From Pachyseris speciosa (Eukaryota; Cnidaria; Anthozoa; Scleractinia; Pachyseridae), in assembly GCA_016490735.1 (NCBI GenBank), contig JAEMWC010001119.1:192001-256000 (forward strand): a stretch of 64,000 nucleotides of DNA, written 5' to 3'. Position numbers and translations under genes: made by a program. Shown here piece after piece: positions 22,905 through 34,850 of this stretch. The notes below the pieces were generated by a model. It had not been told where the DNA came from. It was given only the letters and a program-made list of their open reading frames with translations, and ran no database searches. The first letter of the stretch is position 1, and each line of letters starts with the position of its first letter.

Positions 22905-23570
22905 AATTAAAATCCTTGAAGATCTTTTAAGATCCTATGAAGATCATGCTAAAGATCAGTTAAAGATCTTTGGAGGATCCTCGTAGGATCTTCAAGGATC
23001 TTGATAAACATCTTTCCAGGATCACTCCAAAGATCCTTTTAAGATCTTTGAATGATCCTCGTAGGATCTTCAAGGATCTTTGATAAAGATCTTTCCAGAA
23101 TCACTCTAAAGATCCTTTTAAGATCTTTGAAGGATCCTGGTAAGATCTGTAAGGATCCTGATAAAGATCTTTTAAAGATCACTTTAAAGATCCTTTTAAG
23201 ATCTTTGAAGGATCCTCAAAGAATCTTTGAGGATCTTCAAGGATCCTGATAAAGATCTTTTCAAGATCACTATAAGGATCTTTTTAAGAACCTTAAAAAG
23301 ATCCTCATAGGATCTTTAAGGATCTTTGCCAAGATCCTTATGCTGATTTTCACTAGGATCTTTTGCAAGATCCTCACAAGATCCTCGAAATGTCCTCAAG
23401 AGATCTTTGCAAGTAGTTTTAGCATCTGAAGATCTTTGAAAATCTTTCAAAGAAAACAAACACAGATTACAGGATCCTCATCTTAAGGATCTTTGACAGG
23501 TCTGAAGATCTTTAAAGATCCTCAGGTCTTTGAAGATCTTTAAAGATCCTCAAAGATCCTGTGAGGTTTT
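22905..23570. repeat. GATC-dense minisatellite
   Basis: About 46 GATC sites by hand count in 650 bp, mostly as AGATCTTT, GGATCCT or AAGGATC. A ragged higher-order unit of roughly 75-85 bp (CACTxTAAAGATCCTTTTAA) recurs near 23025, 23105 and 23182. It has no spacers of unrelated sequence, so it is not a CRISPR-like array. Confidence 0.9.
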
Positions 23571-23741
23571 TCACCAGGGCTACTAACTACTCCAGTTATA
23601 TGCTGGCCATTACTACAAAATATTTTGACAGGGCTGCCATTACCCTTTTGGATACTACATATTGAAACTACCCACAAGGGAGCTATTGTATTTATAATGC
23701 TCTGTGGTTGGAACTGGAGTCCACCAGTGCTCATCAGCCTT

Positions 23742-23838
23742 AGACTGCGAGCAGTTCCTCTTTCTTTCCTTCGTCAATCTTTTGAGTGAGTGTGAAGCAC
23801 AAGATGTGAAGGAAAGAAAGAGGGACTGCTCGAAGTCT
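23742..23838. repeat. foldback: 31-bp arms around a 35-base loop
   Basis: 23742-23772 (AGACTGCGAGCAGTTCCTCT onward) and 23808-23838 are near-perfect reverse complements, flanked on both sides by ATCAGCCTT (23732-23740 and 23843-23850 in part). Confidence 0.8.
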
Positions 23839-23850
23839 ACATCAGCCTTA

Positions 23851-25110
23851 GTGAAGTTGTTGTTCCCACAAGTTCATCAGACTCCTCCTCATCATCTTCG
23901 CTCTACAAATGTAAAAGCAAAAAAAAAATTGGTTTAGAATGCTACAAGGAAAATTACAGTATGAAAGGATTCAGAAGTGTATAGTTTGCACATACACTGT
24001 ACATGCATAACATGCAGTCTAGTCTCTAAATTTGTGATTAAGTTGAACTTTTCAAACCAGTTACATTTTCCATGGTCATCAATTACATTTGTCTTAGATT
24101 TATTGTATGTAAGGATAACATAGCTTGGAAAAGTAGAAAAGAATAATTGCACTGGTTCCCAAAGTTTTTTTTCATTTAAACATATTTGCTGGCAAAGTTG
24201 GCCCTGATAGTTACAGTGCTCATCGAGAGGGCTCACTTTGAAAATGAAAATTATTTACAAATGACATTAAATTACATGTAGGTTGGGTCAGAATAAAAAA
24301 GAAAAAAACGAAAACAAAAAACACCTACACACACTAAAGGGGAAAATATGAAAAGTGGAGCTGACAGGTGGAACACACACTATTGAGCATTATTTTCTAT
24401 AAAATCTCAGATTCACTTATAAAGGACTGGCAATGAAAAAACAAGTCACTAAATGTATTTTGTTCTAACGACAAAAAGGGTGCACCAAACTGAAAAGCCG
24501 AAATTACAGTGTAACTGTGATTCAGACATGATTGTCCAACTGTCAGCAAGTACATGTATGCAAGCAGCAAAGGAGGGAAGAATAAAGAGGATTGTGAAGC
24601 TAATGCTTGATGGTCTCTGTGTGAAAACCACATACATTTGTAAACACACAAGAGATTCTCTACATCCTATTTTAATAAAGATAATTACAGTAGTTTTAAA
24701 AGGGGACATGCATCTAAACACAGGCAAGTGTGAATAATTGCATTTCTTCTATCAATTGCGGTTACTGTATAAAGACTACTAAGACAAGGTACATTAGAAA
24801 GAAAAAGTAAAGCTCGTTTGAAAGAACCAATAGCAAACCAAAGTTTTAAACCAAAAGAAATTTAACCACAGCATGCTTACATGAAAATTGGGTTTCATAA
24901 CTTCATGCACTGTACCTTTGCTCTTATCCAAAATTACTCAGCAGACAGCTGTGCCCCCAAATATATGCATCACTCCTGAGCTTCTATAATGGAAGAAATG
25001 TAAATACAATCATGTGAAAAATCAACAGAAAACAAATCCACTCTGTATACTGTGCAATAATGCCTTACAGACTTAAATTGACACAATATTTGCACACAGA
25101 TACATACATG
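23851..25110. other. non-coding stretch, nothing recognised
   Basis: AT-rich; open frames near 24397-24737 overlap on both strands and have no recognisable domain. Confidence 0.5.
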
Positions 25111-25112
25111 TA

Positions 25113-25213
25113 GGCTCGATTTCCGCCGCTCACTTGGGTCCGGGCTTTCCTCCCAATAAAGCTCTCTCTCGAAGAGGAAAGCCTGGACCCGAGTGAGTGG
25201 CGGAAATGGAGCC
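25113..25213. repeat. 101-bp foldback element flanked by TA
   Basis: Left arm GGCTCGATTTCCGCCGCTCA onward and right arm (complement) pair over about 40 bp with a few mismatches. TA lies outside each end. Same family as 14550-14625. Confidence 0.75.
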
Positions 25214-25215
25214 TA

Positions 25216-27157
25216 ACAGATACACAGACTTACACTACACCGTACAGTTGTACATGCACCGGTATTACTTTGCTGGAAGTGTATTTCTGCACTTATTTTG
25301 TGATTTGAAGGTGTAAATTCAGCAAATTTACTTACAACTTAAGCCAAAACACTGGACCAACTGGAGTAACACTTTCTTATTGAAGCCTAAACTGAAAAAG
25401 AGCAAAATAATTAATGTGCATCAAACCCTTTTTGTTTCTGTTTCTTCAGTCATTGGCAAAATAATTACCGGTAATTCAATGAATTCAGGCATCTACTGTA
25501 GGCCAGTCATACACAGACTTATGTTCCTGAGACAATAAATTACACATATTCAGTAGCGTACAGTATGCATGTCAGAGCACAGCATTTAGAAACTTAAGAT
25601 TTGGATTTAAAGGTGAAATGCGCTGAAACAGTTAACTCTTCAATTATGCTGATAAGGCAGCTACAACTTTTTACACTCTTAATGTTTTGCATTTAAGCAA
25701 GACTTATTTTTCCACAAATTCCAATGCATTATGTTGACTTTTGATATTCATTCATTCAATTGAAACTAAGCCGGGCATTCCATTCCCATTGTGTCTGAGT
25801 ATCCAATCAGGAGAGAGAATAGAACCAGCACAATGAAGGGCTGCAAAGGAGGCAACAGAAACAGTCTTAACCTCTGAAATTTAAAAGCCACGGTGTGATT
25901 GGTCGGTTCCAGGGAATGGAATGTCCAGCTTGGTTCAGCAGAAGTTGGTGGGGAGGGAGAATAAGACGGACACAAACAACAGGTGTGAAGGATGCTACGT
26001 GTACAGTATGTACATGTACATGTATTTCTCTGATAGTTTTTGTCTTAAAAACAAGCCCTAGAGGGTTTTTTCTTAACACAACAAAAACTGTTACTTGAGA
26101 TATTTTATTGGTTAAACTACTACAGTAAATCTAGAACAGAAGCAGATTTTAACTGTAATAATATGCATCATACAAGAAAGTTTCTGTCCACTTCTTAACC
26201 TAGTAATGCACAATGTCATCGGCTTCCCCATAGGGTCAACTCTCAGGTTAACCAGGGGGATTGCAAATCATTCAAGCAAACTTGAGGAATTTCCCTGGTA
26301 GGTCGTGGTACACTGTATCTTGCAAGACAAAGTCCAATGGGTGAGGGGTGTCTCACCCCTACCCTTTAATCTTTGATCTTAAAACAATGTTGAGATTTTC
26401 CCCTACCCTCAGGCAAAGAAACCCCATCCATCTCTTTGCATTCCTCCACATACATGTACAGTGTATCTCCCTGGTTACACTGTAGCCCAGGGATCGACCC
26501 CACAGGGAAGCTGATGGCATGTGCATAACTTCTGATTTAAATTGACCTAGTTTAGAATTCTTTATTCCAAAAGAAAAAAAAACTCTTAGGACTTAACAAA
26601 TGATGGATTTCCAATTCAGTTTATACATGACAGTGTAAATTTAAAAAAAATTCCAAATGCTTCAAAACAGATAAATTTCATTTAGTACAGTATTACATGT
26701 CTACACCCATATTTGATACTGGTTAGTCTGTCAGTTGACAATCATGACAAATTTAACAGTTAAAATTTGACTCCCAAATTCCAGAGTGAATAGAGACTTA
26801 CAGTGTAGTTCTGTGAGAATTAGTTGGTATTGACCTGATTCCTAATCCACCACAGTAGCTGAGTTGAACATCAAAACAAAACAGTGTGGTTAAAACCAGT
26901 CTTTAGAGTGATCAATGTATTTAATTTCTCCTTACAGAACGGGCGTCCTCACTCTATAAACTGATCCTCAAATTCACCCAAATCTAGATCATGATTGTTT
27001 AAAGCAAACAACCAAGAGATGCAGTGAATTAGTCACCATGCATGACAACAGGCATAATTGTTAGAGCAGTCTCACCTGGCATTTCATTTCAAAAATTGGG
27101 GATGATACCATGAAAAGGTTTGATTTGTTCACTTGAGACGAATTGAGAAGAACAGTC
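25216..27157. other. non-coding stretch, nothing recognised
   Basis: No supported gene or RNA. Short overlapping frames near 25766-26098 lack any domain. Confidence 0.5.
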
Positions 27158-27160
27158 TAA

Positions 27161-27541
27161 AGCCCCGGCTACAGGTTCAAACATTGTTATAAAACATTAA
27201 TTTGTTGGACGAACAATGTTAGAACGTGTAGCATGCATGGTTGATGACGTTTGTTCAACATTTTTTGTTGGAAGAATGTTTTGATTTCGATCAAACATTT
27301 TCTCCAACATACAACAAATGTTGAAGCGTGTAGCCGCCCTTTCAACAATGTTGTATTGCAAAGACCAATCAGAGTTAAGGGCCCAGTTTCCAATCCGAGA
27401 TCCTAATAATTGTTGAAGTTAAAACCCCGAAGCCACGTGTTTCCAACAATGTTGTATGCGTATCCAACATTGTTTAAAAGCGTTCTTACAACAATGTTGG
27501 GACGTGTTCTTCTAACAATGTTTGAACGTGTAGCCGGGGCT
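27161..27541. mobile_element. 381-bp MITE with TAA target duplication
   Basis: Starts AGCCCCGGCTACA and ends with its inverse. The ~30-bp TIRs continue into TTCAAACATTGTTA. TAA flanks both ends (27158-27160 and 27542-27544), as in PIF/Harbinger-type MITEs. The interior is rich in CAACATTGTT motifs. Confidence 0.8.
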
Positions 27542-27840
27542 TAAAGGAACATGGCCGAGAGCAGTGCAATAAGTGCTAAATCAGAGAGGTATTCACCGAT
27601 TCAGGGGTACGATTCTCCGAGTTAGCACTACAGTTTTTTCCTGTTGTAGGAGATTAAAGAACGAAGCATATTGATACTATCTACGATTCGTCCGATTCTA
27701 ATCCTATGACTGTGCTATGCTGTTCTACGATTTAGCACGTTAATAGAATATCGCACTCTTTGATCTGATGGCCGATCAACAATAAACAATTTCGATTCTT
27801 CCTTCACAATTTACTTGATTTGATTTTAACGAAAGCTTAC

Positions 27841-28206
27841 CTGTTCCACTAAAGCACACATCGGCCTTTTCTCGTACTGGTGAACCATCATTTTAAGTGG
27901 AATGGAACTAAAAATCCTAAAGAAATGTTTCCTTCGAACAACTGCACGCCGTCATGTGCCCGCCAGAGATAAAAAATAACGGTTTTCTGTGAGCCCGCAA
28001 TTGAAGGTGTTGACCGAAGCGGCTCATTCATTCCCAGTCTCCTGACGCGAATCCTGAATTCCAACATGGCTGCTGGCTGCGTCGTGCTGTCGTACTCCTC
28101 GTTACTTACCCGTTTTAAGTACCTTTGTCGTGCAACAAGTGGCCAGGAATCATTTGATGGAGTCTATGATAACTCTGCCACAGAAGTTGAAATGTATTGG
28201 TTTTGA
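27841..28206. promoter_or_regulatory. bidirectional 5'-end module, copy B
   Basis: On - a candidate first exon 27891-27841 (MMVHQYEKRPMCALVEQ) ends at CAG/GTAAGC. On + an ATG at 28066 starts MAAGCVVLSYSSLLTRF and stays open 46 codons to 28206. It shares AAGCTTACCTGTT, ACATCATTTTAAG-type and CGGCTCATTCATTCCCAGTC blocks with copy A at 22080-22385, in the same order. Confidence 0.45.
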
Positions 28207-28525
28207 TCGTGAAAAAACAACAAAAGCGCACAATGGGTGAACCAGTTTAACGAACACTCTGCAAGAGTTAAGTTTGATGGGAAAATATTGTTTGAATTAT
28301 TGACAATTGAAATATTTATAGAACAGTACTACTTTCTCGTTATTCTTTTAGCGCTGGTTTTACTCATCCAGGCCCAGCCCAAATCTTATTGAACAGATCA
28401 TATAACACCATGTCATTTGCAATACCCTGCGAGCCGGAGTTCATTTGTGCATAGTTAGTAGAGGGGACTGGTTATGAAAGCCGGTAGACTTCAGAGGACG
28501 ATCTCTTTGTTATGATTTTACCCTA

Positions 28526-28549
28526 GTCACGTGACTACGACCGTGCACA
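28526..28549 (+). promoter_or_regulatory. left subterminal CACGTG box of the P element
   Basis: GTCACGTGACT followed by GACCGTGCACA, matching the inverse of 34388-34411 except at the two bases between the halves. It lies about 130 bp upstream of the transposase ATG. It could be a promoter element, a transposase-binding site, or both. Confidence 0.55.
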
Positions 28550-28677
28550 CTCAAAATCAAAGATGGCGCGCGGAGAATCGTGAATGTATGAAGAGTTGTG
28601 CTTTATTTTTCTAGATTGTGTGCTTAGATTTCTCTCGATTCGAAAAAAAATTATAGTTAGAGTATTTATCAATCACT

Positions 28678-31542
28678 ATGCCTGGCGATAACTGCGCTGT
28701 GTTTGGCTGTGGAAGCTGTAGAAGGACGAAAGGAATTGGTATATGGAAGTTGCCTGCAGCGAAGGACGAAGCAAACAAGAAATGGAGGGAAGATTGGCTG
28801 AGCGAGATTACAAAGACGCGAGTGCTAGATCAGGAGTTTCGAAAACGAATAGAAAGTGACAAGGTCTTTACCTGTGAGAAGCATTTCGAGACGGAGGACA
28901 TCGAAATATGTAAGTGCGCTCATCTTAAGCTTTTAATATATCATGTGGCAAATACAGGTCAATCGCGACCATAGACATAGCATATTTTTAGCCATAGTTA
29001 GTAACTATGTTTTAGCTTATATTTTGTCTATAACCCAGTCTCATTACCTGTCGTTTCAATCGAAATTCCTTCGATTCTTAATATGTGTTTTATTTTATTT
29101 TGAACTGCAGTTCAATCCGAAAAAATGACGAAGAAGAAACCACGATTTGGCGCCCTTCCAAAGTTAAACATGCCAAAGAGGAGTCACGAACCTACAAAAC
29201 CCATGCCAAGGCCTGCTCGATCGGTAGTAAAAGACCACGAACAGCATTTGCAGCTTTGTTACAAGTCTTTCGGTGAATTGTGCCAGCGAGTTACGGACTG
29301 AAAAGCCTCAGAGGGTGGAAAACTAAAACATTTTCAGACAGACTTGTTATGAAAAAGATTGTGGAACCTTTTTCTTCTCCCAGAGGTAGAAATTATGATT
29401 GATGACAGTCTGGGATTCACAGTGAAAGCTTTTGGTTGTTTTTTCTCCCAGAAGACCATCTCGTCTTACCTTGAACACCGGCGTTCAGTTAGAAATATCA
29501 CAATATGTAGGCTTGTGAAGGAGCTGGAGAGCTATAAACTTTGCTGTGGAGTGGAAGCCAGTGAACTGACAAGCCAGCTGTTCCATCATGTAATTCCAAT
29601 TAATGAAGATCCACTACAGGAAGGTGAACAGGGCGAGCTGTTTCCAAACAAAGGCTACTGGAGGACAAAGGGCTGCGACCTTATAAACAGAGGAGAGGCC
29701 GAAAATGCATGCCAAGCATGTGCCGATTACTTGGTTTGCTTTGAAAAGAGCACAAAATCAAAGGAAAGGCGACTGTCCATTCCAGCACATGCAAAGGCAC
29801 CGGTTTCCAAAACTGATTTGGTGAGGATAAAACTTACTTTACAAGGACAAAGATTAAAATGTGTTCAGCTTGAACGAGAGCTTACTGAGATGCGAACTGA
29901 GATCCTGAAGTCTAACATTGAGGTGGACCATCAACTAAGTAATGACTTAACTAGCATCTTTAAAGAGGCCAATGATGACAAAATCACTCCTTTTATGAAC
30001 TTGTTCTGGCAGCAACAGAAAAAACTGTTCTCAAGCAGTGGTACTGGGGTGCGATACCATCCCATGATCATCAGGTTTTGCCTTTCACTTGCCGCCAAGT
30101 CACCTTCGTGCTATGAAGAGCTCAGAAATAGCAAAGTCTTGATACTTCCAAGTCAGCGGCGCCTGAAGGATTACCGAAATGCTATTCGACCAAAAAGGGG
30201 ATTTCAAGAGGAAATAGTTCAGGAGTTGAAGTCCTTGACTGACTCATACTTTGATGTACAAAGATATGTGGTTCTCTTGTTTGATGAAATGAAAGTCATG
30301 TCAAACCTTGTTTTGGACAAGGTATCGGGAGAACTGATTGGTTTTACTGATCTCGGCGACCTGGAACTCAACTATGGTGTATTGGAGAAAGTCAATGAAA
30401 TTGCCACGCATGCCCTTTCCTTCCTTGTGCGTGGAGTTTGCACTGAGCTTAAGTTTTGCTTGGCTCACTTTGCCACAACTGGTGTTACTGCTGCACAGCT
30501 GATGCCCCTATTTTGGGAAGCCGTTTGCATCCTAGAAACCAGTTGCAAGCTGTGGGTCATTGCCACCACATGTGATGGTGCTTCACCTAACAGGAGATTC
30601 TACCGACTCCATAAACCACTTGATGGAGATGCAGATGAAGATGTGTGCTACCGTACGGTTAACCTCTATGCACCTCATCGGTTTGTCTACTTCTTCTCGG
30701 ATGCCCCGCATCTTGTAAAGACCACCAGGAACTGTCTCCTTCATTCAGGCTCTGGTACCTGCACAAGGTACATGTGGAACGATGGACTGTTTATTCTGTG
30801 GCAGCACATTGCACAAATGTTTTATCAAGACATTGACAATGGGCTAAAATTATTGCCAAAGCTCACTTATGACCACATCAACCTCAACTCGTATTCAGTC
30901 ATGCGTGTAAGTCTAGCTGCTCAGGTCCTAAGTGCATCAGTGGCTGCTGTGCTGAAGTCGTTTGGTCCTGCGGAAGCAGCAGCAACCGCAAAGTTCTGCG
31001 AGATGGTCGACAGCTTCTTTGATTGCATGAATGTCAGAAGCACAACAGAGCATGAGAGGAAACGAAAGCCATTCCTTGCTCCCTACACATCTGTTGAGGA
31101 TGAAAGGTTTCGGTGGTTGGTGGAGTTCCTTGAATATCTAAGGAGGTGGAAGGAAAGCACTGACAACAGGCCAGGAAACTTTACCCAAAATGCCAGGAGC
31201 CGCATGTTCATTTCATGGCAGACCTATGAGGGATTCAAGATTACTGTGAATTCTTCCATAGAAGCAACAAAGTTTCTGCTTCAAGAGGGGATGGAATTTG
31301 TGCTGACTGAGCGCTTTTGCCAGGATACACTTGAGGAGTATTTTGGAAATCAACGGAAACTGGGTAGAAGAAGTGACAATCCTGACATCCGTACATTTGG
31401 CTACAACAGCAACACTATAAGAATCCAGAGAGCGGTATCGTGCCAAAGCGGAAACACAAGAGGACGAAAGGACAAACGTAGGACATGGGAACAAGTAACA
31501 GATGATCCACTGCCCTGTCGAAAGAAACTTAAACTGAATTAA
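28678..31542 (+). pseudogene. THAP-domain P-element transposase (THAP9-like), two frameshifts
   Basis: Exon 1 (28678-28909) encodes a THAP zinc finger: CAVFGC, a Trp-containing middle, then CEKHF, giving the C2CH pattern. It ends at a TATGTAAGT donor. Exon 2 starts at 29111 after TGCAG in matching phase, reads [16 protein letters not shown], then meets frameshifts near 29297 and 29370. After them a long frame runs to 31542: [19 protein letters not shown] (coiled-coil-like), the DEMKV box with the first likely catalytic Asp, [27 protein letters not shown] with the second, and [19 protein letters not shown] near the end, as in P transposases. It would cut and join P-element ends in the nucleus. 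Basic GRKDKRR tail. Without the two breaks it would be close to full length. Confidence 0.9.
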
Positions 31543-32876
31543 GTAATAATTACAATATCTTGAATGGTGCATAATTTTAATTAAGGGACACTGACCACCA
31601 AGTAGTGTTTTTAGAGTTTATGAACCAAGCATTTTGAGAACACTGCATGCACCAGTACTTATACAGACAACACCCTTCTCTATACAGTGTAGAGAGGTTG
31701 TGCAGCAAAGAGTTTATAAATATGGCATGCATCTAAAGCTAGAGTTTGACAATGTTTTTCCTTCTCATATGGGTCTGACTTATTCTGGTAGCTGAAATGA
31801 TACTATGACTCAGACCGGTCTGAAGTTGGAGCGGGGAACCATGAAAACACAACTTATTTTGCATGGGAATGAGATTTTTGTTTCTCTAATCAGTGATTGG
31901 CTTGTGGTTTATACTGGTTTCATGTCATTGCTTCATACTTGCAGACCATTCTCGTGTAAACACTCTGCCAGTCTGAAACTGTACCGGTCTCATTAAGTCA
32001 GGGCCTAAGTCATTCCTTCAATTAAAGTACTCTCATTGAAATTATTTTCACCTTTTGAGGATTTTTTTGTAAAAACAATTTAGCCTATCAACAGGCAACT
32101 CAGTGGCAGTTGACACTGTAGGGTGAACCGACTGTGTGCAGATCCCCAGAAGGCATTTGCCAATTTCCTGCTTGTTTTGCTCACAAGTGCACGCATGTCA
32201 TGTTTATAAGATAATTAGGTCACAATGAAAGCGAAAATGCTTTCCGCATGTGCAACCAAAATTGTAGTGATAGCAGAGTTAAATTTTTTAACTAACAATA
32301 GTTTTCAGTTTTCATTGTTTTGTTGAGAGATCTGAAATGCAGCTTGTTCTTTCGAGTCTGCTTGTGAAATACAAAAAAGCTTTTCTTATGGAATTAATTT
32401 TTACTATTTTAATAAAATAACAACAACATGTAATAACATTCTGGGGAGGGGAGGTGGCATCCATAACTGAGGATTTCATTTTTAACAGAAAAGACAAGAA
32501 GCCTTAGTCACAACTGAATGTAGGAAAAAAAGCTCTTTATATGAAATAAATTTTTACTATTTTAATAAAATAACAACAACGTGTTATAACATTCTGGGGA
32601 GGGGAGGCGGCATCCGTAACTGGGGATGTCATTTTTAACAGAAAAGACAAGAAATTTCAGTCAAAACTGAATGTAGAAAAACCTTTGGAAAAATCTCCAA
32701 GATTAGTAACTGTAACTGGATTCATAATTAACTATAACCCCGGGTTGGCTTAATTTGCTTTGCCCCCTTGTACATCCAAAAAATTTTTTTTCATACCACA
32801 TGTACAGTCCGTTTACCACTGTTTGAATAGAAATATCAGGCATTTATGTTCAAATAAATTTGAATTGCTATCTATC
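31543..32876. other. spacer between the two P-element genes
   Basis: AT-rich, non-coding, with a 153-bp tandem duplication at about 32381-32690. Presumably holds both convergent 3' UTRs. Confidence 0.5.
32381..32690. repeat. 153-bp tandem duplication
   Basis: Two diverged copies of a unit containing ATTCTGGGGAGGGGAGG and ATTTTTAACAGAAAAGACAA, offset by 153 bases. Confidence 0.85.
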
Positions 32877-34377
32877 CTATTCATGCCTAGTGACTTCTTC
32901 GTTCTGGCAACTTCGGTTGATCTCTTTACGGAGAGACTTGGCCTTGGTTTGCTTTGCCCCTATTTTGTGACGCTGAATGATGTCCTTAGCAAAAGAGAAC
33001 GAACGTACCCTAACATACAAGTTTACAATACTTTGCAAGACATCTTTGCTGACATGACTGTCTGGTGTCAATTCAGCTGCAGAAACCATTAATTGGTAGT
33101 TGGATAATAAATCACAATCACTGATTGACTTATGTATGATACTGGCAATGTCAACGTTTTGCAAGCCAGCTTCAGAAGTAAATGCTCTGAAATAGTGTTC
33201 AGTCTTCAGGAAAACCTTCTCCGCAGGCTCAGTTATGGACCACAGCCCACCACGGTTTAAAGTTGAGATAAGTTTTTGTGAATCAACGCTTGTCTCAAGA
33301 TTTCCTGCCTTCAAAATTGCCATTGCTTGTTGGCTCTCAGTAGAACTACTTCCTCGGTGCTTGTTATGTAGGTTGTGCAAGACATATCCGCCTACATACT
33401 GAAGGCCAGCCTTCTCTCTCTCTGACAGTGCAACAGAGGGTTCTTTGTTTTTTTCAGAAGTTGAGTTCTCCTTCTTACAGTATGCAAGCATACAATCGGC
33501 CACTTTAGTTGACAGCAATGTTGCAGCATTCCGTGATAGTCCTTTAAAGAATCCTGTAGAATTTAAAGGTACTGTTGCATAATATTTCCCATAAAATTTT
33601 TCAGCATTGCCATTCTTTACAAATCCGTCATAAATGGTTTTTAATTTGCTAAATTCCTCTGTTCCTTCCTCAAGCTGTTCAAACGTGTACAAATTCAACT
33701 CCTTTTTTAAGCTTGCTGAATAGACCTTCGTGTTTTTTACTTTAAGGAGAGAACTGTTTACTAAATCAGCAAGGATGGTTGGAGTAAGTTCCCTTTGTTG
33801 TTCTCCACCCAGGTTCTGGCTATGCTTGGCTGATGTGTGTCTTTTTAGACCGCCTTTGGTTTTGTATTTTTTCCCACATACTTCGCATACAATCACTTCG
33901 TGTTGAACCTGTAAAATTTAACGCACATAATATGTTGCTGAGAGATACACATGCCAGGACCTGTTTATGAAGTTCAACTGCTGGCAGCACTTCAATTCAA
34001 TGCGATTAGATACCTGAATTATGATTTTAGAACGATTACAAATTTGCTATTTCAGTCCCTCGTCATTCTAGTTGGTTAAGCCCTTCACATTATTTCTTAA
34101 GGAGTCGTTATGCAGAGCTTGAGAATTTTACGAGAAGATTTAACTTAACCATTTGTTCATCAGCTCCCCTACATGTAAGATTACAAAATGTAGCGTGCAT
34201 CGATTCACGATATAAGCTAACTCAAGCCAAAATACTATTCTTGGAAAAACGTCTCACACTTACTTAACTAACTGCAGCCACAAATTGTTCCTCTAGTCCT
34301 TCGTCGCTCTCTAGAATCTCTAAAATCGCTTCAAAATCGTCCCCAAAAATGAAGAGATCGTTCGCATCATCTGCCAT
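32877..34377 (-). CDS. second P-element gene: C2H2 zinc-finger protein, two exons
   Basis: Exon 1 (34377-34273) starts [14 protein letters not shown] and is strongly acidic (35 residues). A GTTAGT donor and an ACAG acceptor join it in phase 0 to exon 2 (33908-32877). Exon 2 starts with a C2H2 finger, [17 protein letters not shown] followed by H, then about 300 residues with no domain I recognise, and ends at the stop near 32877. Total about 378 residues with no frameshift, unlike the transposase facing it. The start lies ~10 bases inside the right subterminal CACGTG box. Its position within the TIR-bounded element implies it moves with the element. Role unknown: a regulator of transposition or a captured host zinc-finger gene are both possible. 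Confidence 0.7.
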
Positions 34378-34387
34378 TTTGTTTTGT

Positions 34388-34411
34388 TGTGCACGGTCAG
34401 AGTCACGTGAC
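34388..34411 (-). promoter_or_regulatory. right subterminal CACGTG box of the P element
   Basis: Inverse of 28526-28549 with a two-base difference in the middle. It ends about 10 bases before the ATG (34377) of the minus-strand gene. Confidence 0.55.
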
Positions 34412-34569
34412 GGGCGACCTCAACATTTGAGAGCGCGCTATTGTTTGTTCCTTTGAAGTTTGCCGAGCTTCATAACCAGTCCCCTCTACTAACTATGATT
34501 TGTGCTAGTATTCTGTAGTATTACGATGTTTTGCGAAAGGTGTGGTTTGAAACAACCATCACATAAAAC

Positions 34570-34850
34570 GTAAACTAGCATAATCCGATTGGACACGTTT
34601 ACACCAGCTTTACATTAACTTTACTTTCAGTGCAACTTAACGCAAACTTTATATGGCTCGTAAAGGAAAGTAAATCTGGCTTATCAACTTTCAACAACCT
34701 TTACGCAAGCTTTACGTTCGATAGGCGTAAATCTACCTTTACAAGGCTTTACGAAGTGGCGTAAACTTGCTTCCCCAACTTTACGCAAATTTACGGCAAC
34801 TTTAATTTTCCGTAAATCTCTTTTTTCATGCTGTGTCAAAGTCTAATTTT
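34570..34850. repeat. CGTAAA/TTTACG-rich segment, copy 2
   Basis: Same motif density as 20985-21190 and ends with CATGCTGTGTC, the inverse of that copy's edge. Probably one MITE family. Confidence 0.45.

Larger units (their letters stand above)
28450..34497 (+). mobile_element. complete P element carrying two convergent genes
   Basis: The 29-bp terminal inverted repeats are identical (starting CATAGTTAGTAGAGGGG). ATTTGTG is repeated directly outside both ends (28443-28449 and 34498-34504), a 7-bp duplication close to the 8 bp usual for P elements. The + strand holds a THAP/P-type transposase. The right third holds a second gene on -, starting near the right end and running inward. Near each terminus is an inverted copy of a CACGTG-containing box. 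A 153-bp tandem duplication lies between the two genes. Confidence 0.93.

Noticed and set aside
22905..23570. CRISPR-like repeat array
   Set aside because: No unique spacers and no constant repeat; a decayed minisatellite in a eukaryotic genome.
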